From the NCBI RefSeq assembly GCF_030230605.1, contig NZ_JASPDO010000005.1:55177-119176 (forward strand): DNA of 64,000 nt, given 5' to 3'. How positions within the stretch are numbered: position 1 is the first letter of the stretch; each line of letters starts with the position of its first letter. A program made the position numbers and the translations under genes. The notes beneath the pieces are model-generated. The model ran no database searches, had not been told where the DNA came from, and worked only from the letters and a program-made list of their open reading frames with translations. This document shows positions 1-9,386 of the stretch, piece after piece. This DNA comes from Brevibacterium sp. UMB1308A (GTDB lineage Bacteria; Actinomycetota; Actinomycetes; Actinomycetales; Brevibacteriaceae).

Positions 1-521
1 GCCAGTTTGCGTACGGGCGGCTTGGCTAGTGGCTTCGATGGTGTTGAGGCGCGGGTCTCCGCAGGCGCGCTTGTGGCAGTTGCGGGCGCCTCCTGCGCTG
101 GTGCCGGTGCTGGTTCAGCCTTCGCCGAGGTGGCCGCAGCTGGCGTTGCACCCCCCTTACGTGGGCGCCGCTTTGTGGAGCTGGCTTTAGTTCCGTACCC
201 CACGAGGTTGGGGCCACTTTCCTCATCGCCAGCGGACTGGTTTTGTGCGGCACCTTCTGCGGTGTTAGGCGTTGCTACTCCCTGAGCGCCACCGAAACGG
301 ACGATGGGCGTACCCACCTCTACGGTTTCGCCTTCTTCCACCAGGATCGCTTCAATGGTTCCTGCCTGCGGGCTTGGGAGTTCGACGAGCGATTTAGCGG
401 TTTCGATTTCGACCAGGATCTGGTTGACGGTCACGGTGTCGCCGGGGGCTACTTTCCACGAAACGATGTCAGCTTCAGTGAGCCCTTCTCCGACGTCGGG
501 AAGGTTAAATTCGTTAGACAT
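1..521 (-). CDS. 2-oxoacid dehydrogenase E2 component, N-terminal part (cut by window edge)
   Basis: This is the amino-terminal part of a dihydrolipoamide acyltransferase, the E2 core that carries acyl groups on a lipoyl-lysine between E1 and coenzyme A. Residues 1-80 form one lipoyl domain beginning [20 protein letters not shown], with the lipoylated lysine in ETAKS. An Ala/Pro-rich linker follows, and the last visible residues ([11 protein letters not shown]) begin the peripheral E1/E3-subunit-binding domain. The catalytic domain lies outside the window. The ATG at 521 lies nine bases after the E1 beta stop, so it is the third gene of the operon. The lipoyl sequence resembles the BkdC type of actinobacteria, so branched-chain 2-oxoacids are as likely as pyruvate. 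The linker carries one copy of the dispersed GCCGAGGTGG word. Confidence 0.9.
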   Translation of the reverse strand, partial: MSNEFNLPDVGEGLTEADIVSWKVAPGDTVTVNQILVEIETAKSLVELPSPQAGTIEAILVEEGETVEVGTPIVRFGGAQGVATPNTAEGAAQNQSAGDEESGPNLVGYGTKASSTKRRPRKGGATPAAATSAKAEPAPAPAQEAPATATSAPAETRASTPSKPLAKPPVRKL

Positions 522-530
522 GTAGTCCTC

Positions 531-1505
531 TCAGTAGGCGAGGGCGCGGTCCACGCCATCCAGAATGCGGTCGAGGTCAGGGAGGTAGTGCTCTTCGAGC
601 TTGGAGCCAGGGTACGGGGTGTGGAATCCGCCCACACGAATAACGGGTGCCTCCAGGTTGTAGAAGCAACGTTCGGTGATGCGTGCAGCGATTTCTGATC
701 CCAGGCCCAGGAATACGGGAGCTTCGTGAGTGACGACCAGACGCCCGGTGCGCTTGACCGAGTCCTCGATCACTGAGAAGTCGATGGGGTTGATCCCACG
801 AAGGTCGATGACTTCAATCGATTTACCTTCTTCTTCAGCAGCCACTGCCACGTCCATTGCGGTGGGAACCAGCGGGCCGTATGTGACCAACGTGAGGTCC
901 GTTCCTGGACGCACAATCTGTGCACTGTACGGGTCCAGACCGCGGTTTGCTTCGTCGACCTCGCCACGCAACCAGTAGCGGCGCTTTGGTTCGAAGTACA
1001 TGACAGGGTCGGGGCTGTGGATCGCTTCTTGGATCATCCAGAAAGCGTCGTGCGCGTTGGAAGGGCTCATGATCTTGAGCCCGGCGTGGTGCGCAAAAAC
1101 AGCTTCTGGGCTTTCCGAGTGGTGTTCAGGGGACCCGATTCCACCGCCGTAGGGCACGCGGATGACAACAGGCAGGTTTTCTGCGCCACGGGTACGGGCG
1201 TGCATCTTTGCGAGCTGCGTGACGATCTGGTCGTACGCAGGGAAGATGAACGCGTCGAACTGGATTTCTACCACGGGGCGGAAGCCCCGCTTTGCCATCC
1301 CGATTGCCGATCCCACGATTCCGGATTCAGCCAGTGGTGCGTCGATGACGCGGTGTTCTCCGAAGTCTTTTTGCAGACCTTCAGTCACACGGAAAACTCC
1401 TCCGAGCTTTCCAATGTCTTCACCGATCAGAACAACCTTGGGGTCGTCTTCCATGGCCTTGCGCAGACCGGCGGTAATGCCTTTCGAAAGGGGCATTGTT
1501 GTCAT
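531..1505 (-). CDS. 2-oxoacid dehydrogenase E1 component, beta subunit
   Basis: The 324-residue protein is the beta subunit of the thiamine-diphosphate-dependent E1 decarboxylase of a pyruvate or branched-chain 2-oxoacid dehydrogenase complex. Family landmarks include GEDIGKLGGVFRVTEGL near the amino end, the active-site stretch DAPLAESGIVGSAIGMA, EIQFDAFIFPAYDQ and PDPVMYFEPKRRYW. Length is normal for the subunit. The start ATG lies two bases after the E1 alpha stop, which implies translational coupling. The overall pattern matches the BkdB/PdhB-like proteins of mycobacteria. Substrate cannot be fixed from sequence alone. It acts in the cytoplasm as an alpha2-beta2 tetramer with the upstream gene. 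Confidence 0.93.
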   Translation of the reverse strand: MTTMPLSKGITAGLRKAMEDDPKVVLIGEDIGKLGGVFRVTEGLQKDFGEHRVIDAPLAESGIVGSAIGMAKRGFRPVVEIQFDAFIFPAYDQIVTQLAKMHARTRGAENLPVVIRVPYGGGIGSPEHHSESPEAVFAHHAGLKIMSPSNAHDAFWMIQEAIHSPDPVMYFEPKRRYWLRGEVDEANRGLDPYSAQIVRPGTDLTLVTYGPLVPTAMDVAVAAEEEGKSIEVIDLRGINPIDFSVIEDSVKRTGRLVVTHEAPVFLGLGSEIAARITERCFYNLEAPVIRVGGFHTPYPGSKLEEHYLPDLDRILDGVDRALAY

Positions 1506-1507
1506 TG

Positions 1508-2644
1508 TTAGTTGTCCCCTTCTACGTCTGCAAACGAGGCCAGGTATTCCTTGTAATCGCGCTGTTCTTCTTCGATCATCGGGTGTGGTTCCACGAAAAC
1601 CGAGTCGAAGATTTCATCGACCGGTGGTGGTTCCATGTTGACGCACGCGCTTCGGATGCGTTCTGCCAAAGCATCGGCTTCGTCGTCGATTGCAGTAAAG
1701 AACGCCGCGTCCACGTCATTGGTGTTTTCGAGATACTTGCGCACGCGAAGAATCGGGTCTTTCGGCTTCCATGCCTCGACCTCGGCGTCGTCGCGGTACT
1801 TGGTTGGGTCATCGGCCGTGGTGTGCGCTCCCATGCGGTACGTGTATGCCTCGATAAGCATGGGGCCTTGTCCTGAACGGATGCGGTCGGCGTATGCACG
1901 GCACACGGAGTACACGGCCAAGATGTCGTTTCCGTCGACGCGCACACCTGGCACACCGAATCCTTGCCCACGGGTGTAGAGCGGCACCGAGGTCTGCACC
2001 TTGTTGGGTTCGGAGATGGCCCACTGGTTGTTCTGGACATAGAAAAGAACAGGCGAACGGAAAGCGCCAGCGAAAGTCAGCGCTTCTGAAACATCACCCT
2101 GGCTGGTGGCACCGTCACCACAGCAGGCCACTGCAATGGTGTCGCGGTCCATGTCACCGGTTCCCACCGCACCGTCGATCTGCACGCCCATCGCGTAACC
2201 GGTCGCGTGCATGACCTGTGAACCGATCACGATCGTGTACACGTTGAAGTTGTTGTCCTTGGGGTCCCAGCCGGAGTGGTTCTGTCCGCGGAAGATTCCC
2301 AGTAGCGTTTCTGGTTCGACACCTCGGCACCAGGCGACGCCGTGTTCACGGTAGGTGGGGAACACGTAGTCCTGTGGGCGCAGTGCGCGTCCCAGCCCGA
2401 TCTGCGCAGCTTCCTGCCCCAAAAGTGGGGCCCACAAGCCCAGCTGGCCTTGGCGCTGGAGAGCGTTGCCTTCTGCGTCAACGCGACGGATCAGCACCAT
2501 GTCGCGGTAGAAGCCTTTGAGGTCGTCAACGGTGAGTTCGTGGGCGTATGCGTCGAAATCGCTGTTAGGTACGCGAGTTCCGTCGGGCGTCAGCATCTGG
2601 ACTACATCGTCCACACCCATGGTTGGATTCGACGTCGATGTCAT
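1508..2644 (-). CDS. pdhA: 2-oxoacid (pyruvate or branched-chain) dehydrogenase E1 component, alpha subunit
   Basis: The 378-residue protein is the E1 alpha subunit, which binds thiamine diphosphate and magnesium. The TPP motif runs from GDGATSQGD to the NN pair of YVQNNQW. The phosphorylation-loop region YRMGAHTTADDPTKYR is typical of the family. The ATG at 2644 is preceded by a good ribosome-binding site (aaggagaaggc). It is the first gene of the leftward alpha-beta-E2 operon, and the 142-base gap upstream presumably holds the operon promoter. The pdhA symbol follows the usual annotation of this family. Because the E2 lipoyl domain looks BkdC-like, a branched-chain role (bkdA) is a real alternative. 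No E3 gene is visible in the window. Confidence 0.92.
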   Translation of the reverse strand: MTSTSNPTMGVDDVVQMLTPDGTRVPNSDFDAYAHELTVDDLKGFYRDMVLIRRVDAEGNALQRQGQLGLWAPLLGQEAAQIGLGRALRPQDYVFPTYREHGVAWCRGVEPETLLGIFRGQNHSGWDPKDNNFNVYTIVIGSQVMHATGYAMGVQIDGAVGTGDMDRDTIAVACCGDGATSQGDVSEALTFAGAFRSPVLFYVQNNQWAISEPNKVQTSVPLYTRGQGFGVPGVRVDGNDILAVYSVCRAYADRIRSGQGPMLIEAYTYRMGAHTTADDPTKYRDDAEVEAWKPKDPILRVRKYLENTNDVDAAFFTAIDDEADALAERIRSACVNMEPPPVDEIFDSVFVEPHPMIEEEQRDYKEYLASFADVEGDN

Positions 2645-2786
2645 GCCTTCTCCTTAGCGTCAGGGCTGGGCCTTGGGTTAAGTCAGCCAAACGAGGTGGA
2701 CCATGCAGCTTGTGGCGCGCAAGTCCAAAGTGAGCTATTTCATAAGGTGATACATAATCTAACTGAAACTTGTGTTTCGCACCACT

Positions 2787-4232
2787 CTACGGACGGGTTC
2801 CTTCATATTGGTGTGACTCTGTTACAGTTCCCGCAAAAAACTCGCTTCGCTTACGTTTGAAGGCCTGCACGTCTGGGTCGTCTTCGATCCCTGAAATGGC
2901 ATCCGCGTATACGTCACCGCTGTGCGCGTCTTGGGCTTGCTGGCCGTTCCCGAGGTGTGGCGAAGTGGTCACGGTTGTCCAGTTGTGCTGGTCTGGGTTC
3001 TTCCGCCCGTCGAGTTGGGGAACGAGGTCGTGGTCATGTTCGATCGACAACACTTCCACACTGTCTGGAACCCGGTAGTCAGAAACGGGCGACCCCACGG
3101 TCACAACCGTGGTGACGTTGTATTTTGCAGTAAAGCCTGGGTCATCTGCCAGTGACATGGCGACGATTCCGCCTTGCGAGTAGCCCACCATCATGACCTC
3201 GGTTGCACTGTCTACTCCGGCATCTTCAAGTGCCTGCCGAACAACCTTTCGCATGGCTGAGTCCTTACCCGCTATGGTTTCCAGGTTCGTTTGCATGTCA
3301 GTGCCATTCCCACTTCCAACTGACCAGTCCGTTGTCGCGGGCACGTACACAACCACACGTTCAACGCCGTCAGCTCCGCGGACCTTGTCGACTCGGACCT
3401 GGCCATTGTCTTTTCCCGCATGCACCGAACGTTGACTCGCGTACAGTTCGCTCAAGTTTGTGGGATGCGTCTGTAGCTCTCGTGACTCCCCCACTTTGGT
3501 CACGGTGACGCTCGAATCAAACACTCCCACCGTGTACCCCGCGTTCACCATCATTGTGGTGACCTGTTCTGAGGAATGCGGTGTGCGAAACAGATTTTGG
3601 ATATTGGGAGGAAATCCCGCGAAACCTCCCACAAAACCGGGGATCACGTGCTCGATGACCCGCCGGCTCACTTCAGGGTGCGTAAATGCCTTCTGAGTGA
3701 GGTTGTCAATGCCGCGTTGCGCAATATCAAAAGCGTTTTTTGCAAGTGCTCGCGTCAAAACGAAGTCCGGACCCTCAACCCCTAGAAATCTGCGCACGAA
3801 ATTCACCTGAAGATCCACCGCGAGAATCGGTAGGTACGCCGATATGACAAACGAAGGAAGTAAAACAAGAGCTCCTCGCGCTACATGCCCCGCGATGTTG
3901 CCCACGGCAGTGAGAGCGTCATCAATAATGCGCTCGCTGATCTGCTGAGCTTGTCGATACGCCCTGACACTGGCCCGTAAAGCCACTGCAGTAGCTTCCA
4001 GTCGCGTGGCGCTCGCCCCCACGAATACCGTGAATTCACCCATGTTCTGGCGCACTTCCAGCCAGGTGGGAGGAGACGCAATGACACTGACGCCCAGTCC
4101 AAGGTCCCCCTGAGACACCAGCGACCGCGTCCCTACAAGCGCTAACTCACGCGCCAAACGCTCCAGTTCGTCCGCTTTCCTCTCCATGTCGTCGAGGTGG
4201 GCGCTCACACCTCGTGCTCCGCCGCTCATCAC
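2787..4232 (-). CDS. alpha/beta-hydrolase-fold protein with helical WXG-like N-terminal region
   Basis: The 481-residue protein has two parts. Residues 1-120 are predicted helical, with charged heptad-like stretches (DDMERKADELERLARELAL and RASVRAYRQAQQISER) reminiscent of WXG100/LXG-type secretion-targeting domains, followed by a hydrophobic stretch at about 120-140. The carboxy half is an alpha/beta hydrolase: VVVYVPATTDWS strand, nucleophile Ser352 in GYSQGG, likely acid Asp402 in EHDHDLVP, and likely His437 in QDAHSGD. There is no signal peptide. The GTG at 4232 overlaps the upstream stop as GTGA. It is third in a three-gene cassette behind a WXG100-like protein. Substrate is unknown; a lipase or esterase, possibly exported, is an inference. 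Confidence 0.75.
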   Translation of the reverse strand: MMSGGARGVSAHLDDMERKADELERLARELALVGTRSLVSQGDLGLGVSVIASPPTWLEVRQNMGEFTVFVGASATRLEATAVALRASVRAYRQAQQISERIIDDALTAVGNIAGHVARGALVLLPSFVISAYLPILAVDLQVNFVRRFLGVEGPDFVLTRALAKNAFDIAQRGIDNLTQKAFTHPEVSRRVIEHVIPGFVGGFAGFPPNIQNLFRTPHSSEQVTTMMVNAGYTVGVFDSSVTVTKVGESRELQTHPTNLSELYASQRSVHAGKDNGQVRVDKVRGADGVERVVVYVPATTDWSVGSGNGTDMQTNLETIAGKDSAMRKVVRQALEDAGVDSATEVMMVGYSQGGIVAMSLADDPGFTAKYNVTTVVTVGSPVSDYRVPDSVEVLSIEHDHDLVPQLDGRKNPDQHNWTTVTTSPHLGNGQQAQDAHSGDVYADAISGIEDDPDVQAFKRKRSEFFAGTVTESHQYEGTRP

Positions 4233-4789
4233 GTGCTCGCATGATTCACGGTGTCGACGTACATCCCCACATTGCGCATGTGAGCGCGCACCGCAGCTTC
4301 AACTAAAAATTCCAGAGTTTGTGCCTCACCATTCGCTACTAAAGGAGTATCGGACCACGGGATCTTCTGTCCGGCTCGTTCCAGAACCGCCGGCCCAGGA
4401 CGGATCAGACCCGTGACGTTCATATGTCCCTTAGACAGGACGATTGCAGAACACAGGTCGGGAAAGTGCTCAGCCTGAATCACGTCACCCACCACCAAAC
4501 GACGTTTCTCCACACATTCGGGACAGTCACCACCGGCGTATTGGATGAGCGCTACACATATCGGGCCGGATATATACCCGCAACACCTGAAGTCATGTTC
4601 ACCTGTGAACCGCACATGAGCGACGATTTCTGCTGCATTCATGACAGCCAAAAAACCGTGGACCACGTCATGGTGGAACTCGCGAGGGCCGTCACTTTCA
4701 GGGTTCTGGGGTCGCATCGACTCCGGCCAGCACTGCGTCAATTCATCTGGAAAGTCTTCTAATACATCTGTGTTTATCCCTATGATCAT
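4229..4789 (-). CDS. hypothetical protein, 186 residues, cassette partner of the hydrolase
   Basis: The family is not recognised. The soluble-looking protein has no signal peptide or membrane segment. It contains several cysteines, including FRCC and the CPEC pair near the middle, which could bind a metal. It overlaps both neighbours by four bases (ATGA at 4786-4789 and GTGA at 4229-4232), so the three genes are translationally coupled. Its position between a WXG100-like partner and a hydrolase would suit a chaperone or immunity protein, but nothing in its own sequence shows that role. Confidence 0.65.
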   Translation of the reverse strand: MIIGINTDVLEDFPDELTQCWPESMRPQNPESDGPREFHHDVVHGFLAVMNAAEIVAHVRFTGEHDFRCCGYISGPICVALIQYAGGDCPECVEKRRLVVGDVIQAEHFPDLCSAIVLSKGHMNVTGLIRPGPAVLERAGQKIPWSDTPLVANGEAQTLEFLVEAAVRAHMRNVGMYVDTVNHAST

Positions 4790-5040
4790 CTGCCCAGCAC
4801 CACCTTCGACACCGCTTCAACGGCTTGTCCGTGAACCGCAAGCGCGTGACTCACTCTTTCTGCAAGGTTCGCCGCCGTGTGAAAGTCTGTTGCCCGCGCT
4901 TCGACGTCACGTTTAAACGCGTCAGCTGATACTGAATGCCACGCGACACCTTGAAGGCTGCTGGTCTGATGAGCGTGTGTGCGCAAGGTGTCTGCGATGT
5001 GCATCCATTCCTTGATCGCAGTTTCAAACGAAGTATCCAT
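4786..5040 (-). CDS. WXG100-like small helical protein
   Basis: From the ATG at 5040 the product has 84 residues, close to the usual size of WXG100/ESAT-6-like proteins. It is predicted to be two helices separated by a turn with Trp34 in GVAWHSVSADAF, which follows the loose W-x-S-x-x-A-x-x-F pattern seen in many actinobacterial members rather than a strict W-x-G. The reading frame is open further upstream to 5166, but that extension is Trp-rich and unlike the family. The ribosome-binding site is weak. It is the first gene of a coupled cassette with the unknown protein and the hydrolase, and likely pairs with the helical N-terminus of the hydrolase. No type VII secretion core genes are in the window. 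Confidence 0.6.
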   Translation of the reverse strand: MDTSFETAIKEWMHIADTLRTHAHQTSSLQGVAWHSVSADAFKRDVEARATDFHTAANLAERVSHALAVHGQAVEAVSKVVLGR

Positions 5041-5285
5041 GCAAAACAGAGTCCGCTTCCACGTCCAGGAGCACCACCACACAATCACCGCTTGTGGAAA
5101 GCACGCGCCCGTCCACAGACTGAGTGCCACCCACAAGCTCACCCAGGAACGACCTCGGCGGAACAAAACCCCACCTCAACCCACCCACCCTGGCGCTCCC
5201 CCGCACACTCCACAGGCACCTGCCAGTCCAACACCGCACAGTCCACACGTCTCTGGCTACTCAAGAGCCATGAAACAATGGCGGT

Positions 5286-6704
5286 ATGACTCGTGTGACT
5301 CTTGCAGATCTCGACCCCGCAATTGCTCTGGGCCCACTCGATGGCCGTTACCGTGGCGATGCCGCCCCACTCGTTGACTACCTTTCGGAAGCCGCTCTGA
5401 ACCGCAACCGGATTCACGTGGAAGTGGAATGGTTCATTCACCTGCTCGAATCCAATGTGTTCGAAGGTGTTCGCGAACTCCATGGCGACGAAAAGCGCCA
5501 GTTGCGTGGGCTCGTCGAAACGTTCGACCACTCAACTATTTCGCAGCTGGCGGCGTTTGAAGCTGTCACCGTGCACGACGTCAAAGCCGTTGAGTATCTC
5601 ATCAAGGAATCACTGTCGCAGATTGGCGCAGACGACCTGAGTGAACTCGTCCACTTCTGCTGCACATCAGAAGACATCAACAACTTGTCCTACGCCGTGG
5701 GCCTCAAGGGCGCTATCGAAGACGTGTGGTTGCCACGCGCTCGCGCGCTCATCGACGCCCTAGCTCAGATGGCTGAAGACCTGGCTGACACCCCTATGCT
5801 CAGCCACACCCACGGACAGCCTGCAACCCCATCCACCATGGGTAAAGAGTTCGCGGTGTTCGTGCACCGCTTGGCTCGTCAGTACCGTCGTATCGAAAGC
5901 ACGGAGTACCTGGGCAAGATCAACGGCGCTACCGGAACCTATGCAGCTCACACGGTTGCAGCCCCAGGTGTTGACTGGCCACACGTTGCGCAGACGTTCG
6001 TGGAGAAACTGGGCCTGACGTTCAACCCGTTGACAACGCAGATCGAATCCCACGACTTCCAGGCGGAACTGTACGCTGACTTGGCACGTTTCAACCGCAT
6101 CGCGCACAACCTGGCCACGGACATGTGGACCTACATTGCGATGAACTACTTCATCCAGATCCCGGTTGAGGGCGCCACTGGATCGTCCACGATGCCGCAC
6201 AAGGTCAACCCCATTCGGTTTGAAAACGCGGAAGCGAATCTCGAACTCAGTTGCGCACTGCTGGACTCTTTGGGCTCCACGCTGGTCACCAGCCGTTTGC
6301 AGCGCGACCTCACCGACTCCACCACGCAGCGCAACATCGGTGTTGCGTTTGGCCACTCGGTGTTGGCGCTGAACAACCTAGTCAAGGGCTTGGGTCGCCT
6401 GGCAATCAACACCGACGCTCTCAACGCCGACCTCGACTCCAACTGGGAAGTCTTGGCTGAGCCCATCCAGTCGGTCATGCGCGCGGCGTACCTCCAGGGC
6501 GTTCCAGGCATGGACAACCCGTACGAAAAGCTCAAGGAGCTCACGCGCGGTCACCGCATCACACCAGAACAAATGCGCGAATTCATCGCGGGTCTGGGCC
6601 TTCCGGCTCACTTCGAAGAACCGCTGACACAGTTGACACCTGCCACGTACACGGGTGTGGCTGCTGATTTGGCCCGCGCCGAGGTGGCTGCCTGGCGCGC
6701 GTAA
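5286..6704 (+). CDS. purB: adenylosuccinate lyase
   Basis: The 472-residue enzyme cleaves adenylosuccinate to AMP and fumarate, and SAICAR to AICAR, in purine synthesis. The fumarase/aspartase superfamily signature GSSTMPHKVNPIRFENAE is present, as are the active-site stretches HTHGQPATP and CTSEDINN. Length and order match the long purB type. It is transcribed rightward, divergent from the WXG100-like cassette, across a 245-base gap that holds both promoters. The ATG at 5286 has no strong ribosome-binding site. A hairpin lies downstream, before the convergent response-regulator gene. Confidence 0.95.
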   Translation: MTRVTLADLDPAIALGPLDGRYRGDAAPLVDYLSEAALNRNRIHVEVEWFIHLLESNVFEGVRELHGDEKRQLRGLVETFDHSTISQLAAFEAVTVHDVKAVEYLIKESLSQIGADDLSELVHFCCTSEDINNLSYAVGLKGAIEDVWLPRARALIDALAQMAEDLADTPMLSHTHGQPATPSTMGKEFAVFVHRLARQYRRIESTEYLGKINGATGTYAAHTVAAPGVDWPHVAQTFVEKLGLTFNPLTTQIESHDFQAELYADLARFNRIAHNLATDMWTYIAMNYFIQIPVEGATGSSTMPHKVNPIRFENAEANLELSCALLDSLGSTLVTSRLQRDLTDSTTQRNIGVAFGHSVLALNNLVKGLGRLAINTDALNADLDSNWEVLAEPIQSVMRAAYLQGVPGMDNPYEKLKELTRGHRITPEQMREFIAGLGLPAHFEEPLTQLTPATYTGVAADLARAEVAAWRA

Positions 6705-6739
6705 CCGTCACCTTCCAGCCTGGCTAGCTTCCAGCCTCG

Positions 6740-6782
6740 GCGGGGCGAGCCACAGTGCTCGCCGTGGCAGAGCGCGCCCCGC
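6740..6782. terminator. GC-rich nested hairpin between convergent genes
   Basis: An outer 8-base stem (gcggggcg at 6740-6747 with cgccccgc at 6775-6782) and an alternative inner 6-base stem (ggcgag at 6744-6749, ctcgcc at 6758-6763) lie between the purB stop and the convergent regulator stop. There is no clear T-run. It could terminate either side. Confidence 0.5.
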
Positions 6783-6802
6783 CACGAGGTGCAGGGCCCG
6801 GA

Positions 6803-7528
6803 TTATTCGGTGCTGTCGTCCGGCAGGGTGTACTCCAACACCGGCCGGCCTGCGGAACCGTATCGAGGCTGACGTTTCAGAATTTCAGCGTCGGCCATCG
6901 CTTCTAAGTACCTGCGAGCGGTGACTCGGGATACCCCCAAAAGGTCTCCCGCCTCGGCAGCCGAAAGAGCCCGCCCACCTTTCAGAGTGGCAAGAACAGC
7001 GTGCTGAATCTCGGCTGGAACCTTTTTAGCCAGACGGACCTTAGGTTCGGCTGAAAACGTGGACATGAGCGCGTCGATCTCTTGCTGCGACGCTTTTTCT
7101 GGGCAGTCTTCGAGTGAGCGTCGGTATTCGACATAGGCTGCCAGCTTGGCTTGGAACACCGGGAAAGTGAACGGTTTGACGATGTACTGGAAAACGCCCA
7201 GGCTTTTCGCGTTGTGTACCACGTTGAATTCGCGAGATGCGGTCACTGCTATCGCGTCAACGTTGACGCGGTGTGTGCGGAATGCTCGAAGTAACTGAAT
7301 CCCGTGGCCATCGCCTAAGTTCATGTCCAACAGAACCAGGTCAATCGCTTGTGGATCGATCGAAGGAACCTGGCCCAGCATGACCGCCAAGGCTTGGCTC
7401 GCGTTCTTGGCGATACCCACGACATAGAAGTCGTCCAGACGGCTCACGTAGTTCGCGTGCGCACGTCCAGCGATCGCTTCGTCTTCAACGACAAGCACGC
7501 CAAACTTCTGTTCACTACTACGCGACAT
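6803..7528 (-). CDS. CitB/DcuR-type response regulator
   Basis: The 241-residue protein has a receiver domain (acid pair VVEDE, phospho-acceptor Asp68 in LLDMNL, Lys118 in VKPF) followed by a linker and a carboxy-terminal helix-turn-helix (ALSAAEAGDLLGVSRVTARR), the layout of the CitB/DcuR/DctR regulators of citrate and C4-dicarboxylate metabolism. It lies 103 bases downstream of the matching kinase on the same strand, so it is its likely partner. The ribosome-binding site (taggaacc) is modest. No dicarboxylate or citrate transporter is nearby. The upstream genes are for copper export, so the regulon is uncertain. Confidence 0.88.
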   Translation of the reverse strand: MSRSSEQKFGVLVVEDEAIAGRAHANYVSRLDDFYVVGIAKNASQALAVMLGQVPSIDPQAIDLVLLDMNLGDGHGIQLLRAFRTHRVNVDAIAVTASREFNVVHNAKSLGVFQYIVKPFTFPVFQAKLAAYVEYRRSLEDCPEKASQQEIDALMSTFSAEPKVRLAKKVPAEIQHAVLATLKGGRALSAAEAGDLLGVSRVTARRYLEAMADAEILKRQPRYGSAGRPVLEYTLPDDSTE

Positions 7529-7631
7529 TGGTTCCTAAAAATCATTCGACCAGTTGTTCTTCTTTCGAACTATAGCCAATGGTCGTTACAACGTGGGCAT
7601 ATTTGTGTGCCAAGCGCGACACATCTGGGCA

Positions 7632-9386
7632 CTACTTGGTCACATCTGGTGCGCCGGGCAACCACACAGAGAACTCAGCGCCGCGTAGTTCACCCTGGTC
7701 TGCTTCCTCGCCAAGTCCGCCGTCTACGTCAATTGCGCCGCCTAACCGTTTGACGGCCTGCACCACAATGTCGAGTCCCACTCCACGCGACCCGTCGCTC
7801 TGGGTTCCTTCCCCAGTGTCGTGCTCCACACCGTGATGTTTGGTTGACCATCCGCGTTCAAAAATGTGGTCTACGGTGTCGTCGGGGATTCCGGGTCCGT
7901 CGTCGCGCACGGAGATGGTGTATCCCGAGGCGGCAGACCCTGACATGGTGAGTTCCACCTGCTTGCGGTCGGCTGGAATGTCGGGCCGGCTCACCGCGTC
8001 GAATGCGTTGTCGAGCAAGTTGCCCAACACTGTCACCAGGTCACGTTCATCACCGGGGATTTGGCTTTGCAAGTTGGACGCGTCGACATGGAGATCGATG
8101 TTGTCTTCTTTAGCCTGAGCAAGCTTGGTGTACACAAGCGCTGCGATGACGGGCTGGTTGAAGCCACCCAGCAGATCTTCCGGTGCAGTAGACGTGTGGG
8201 CGACAGACTGGGTAGCAAACTCAAGTGCTTCTTCTGGGTTTCCTGTCTCAATCAGCGAGGCAATGATGTGCATCCTGTTGGCGAATTCGTGCGTCTGCGA
8301 GCGCAAAGAATCCGAGAAAGATCGAATGGACACCAACTCACCGGTGAGTTTTCGCAGTTCGGTGTGGTCGCGCACAGTGACAACCCATGTGTCGACATTG
8401 GGTTCATCGTGCATATATTCACGTGCGGGTTGCTGATTGACAAGTAGCACGCGAGACGCGGTGTAGTGGATCTCATCGCGCACCAACCGGCCGGATTCAA
8501 TAAGGTTGCGGAGTGTTTCAGGCACGGGTATTTGGTCGAACTGAATAGACGAATCTGTTTCCGGTAGCCCCAAAAGTTCACGAGCAGTGTCGTTATACAG
8601 AACGATTCCCTCGTTTCTGTCAACCAAAAGCAAACCGTCGTTCACGGCCTCCAAAACTGACCTGTAATACGCGATCAGATGCGCCAGTTCTTTTGTTCCG
8701 TAGTCCCCGGTGACGCGTTTGAGCCCTCGCGATGTCAACCAAATCGCAGCTGTTCCCAGCACAAAAGTAAACGCGCCACTTGCGATCAATAAGTTCCCAA
8801 CGGGTTGGAAACTTGCTTTCACCGTTGACCTGTCAATCCCAGCGACAATCACCGCGCGTTTGTAACCAGGTGGCGTGGGTTTGACCGGCACCAGCGTATA
8901 AAGCGTTCCACCGCGTTCATTGGCCAGATAGACGGTGGCGGTGTCTCCGTTAACAACCTGTCGAACGATACTGGGAGAAAAATTCGGCACGTCGTTCAGG
9001 TCGTCACCTGTGGGCGACTGGGTTCCTACTCGGTGAACCTCCTGATCGCCCAAGACATCTTCCGGACCGCTGATACTGAGTTGCCCTTTTTCCAGTTCGT
9101 CAAGCGGAATAGACACCAACAGGTCTAGATCGTTGAGCCTTTTGAGTTCCGTCAAAGTTCCCGAAAGTTGGGCACGCCCCATACTGTGCAGATCAGCGGT
9201 AGTAGCGACGGCCTCGGCGGTGGAAACCACGCGTTCTTCTTCGTCCTGCGAATGCCGATCCGAAAAGAAGATGTACAAGACCGTAGAGATCACGATCACG
9301 ATTCCCAAAAGCAAAACGGACGACGCCACCAGGATTCGCCCGGCAACGCCCATGGGCATCCACCCTGCTTTTGGAGTGGTGCTCAC
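7632..9386 (-). CDS. CitA/DcuS-type sensor histidine kinase
   Basis: The 584-residue membrane kinase has TM1 at about 16-41, an extracytoplasmic sensor domain at about 42-195, TM2 at about 198-218, a cytoplasmic PAS domain at about 240-340, a Spo0B-type dimerisation region with His366 in SQTHEFANR, and an HATPase domain ([29 protein letters not shown]). This is the citrate/C4-dicarboxylate kinase architecture. The GTG start at 9386 overlaps the copA stop by four bases (GTGA), which makes it translationally coupled to copper export. That is an unexpected partner, since the family usually senses organic acids. The ligand is not deducible. Confidence 0.88.
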   Translation of the reverse strand: MSTTPKAGWMPMGVAGRILVASSVLLLGIVIVISTVLYIFFSDRHSQDEEERVVSTAEAVATTADLHSMGRAQLSGTLTELKRLNDLDLLVSIPLDELEKGQLSISGPEDVLGDQEVHRVGTQSPTGDDLNDVPNFSPSIVRQVVNGDTATVYLANERGGTLYTLVPVKPTPPGYKRAVIVAGIDRSTVKASFQPVGNLLIASGAFTFVLGTAAIWLTSRGLKRVTGDYGTKELAHLIAYYRSVLEAVNDGLLLVDRNEGIVLYNDTARELLGLPETDSSIQFDQIPVPETLRNLIESGRLVRDEIHYTASRVLLVNQQPAREYMHDEPNVDTWVVTVRDHTELRKLTGELVSIRSFSDSLRSQTHEFANRMHIIASLIETGNPEEALEFATQSVAHTSTAPEDLLGGFNQPVIAALVYTKLAQAKEDNIDLHVDASNLQSQIPGDERDLVTVLGNLLDNAFDAVSRPDIPADRKQVELTMSGSAASGYTISVRDDGPGIPDDTVDHIFERGWSTKHHGVEHDTGEGTQSDGSRGVGLDIVVQAVKRLGGAIDVDGGLGEEADQGELRGAEFSVWLPGAPDVTK

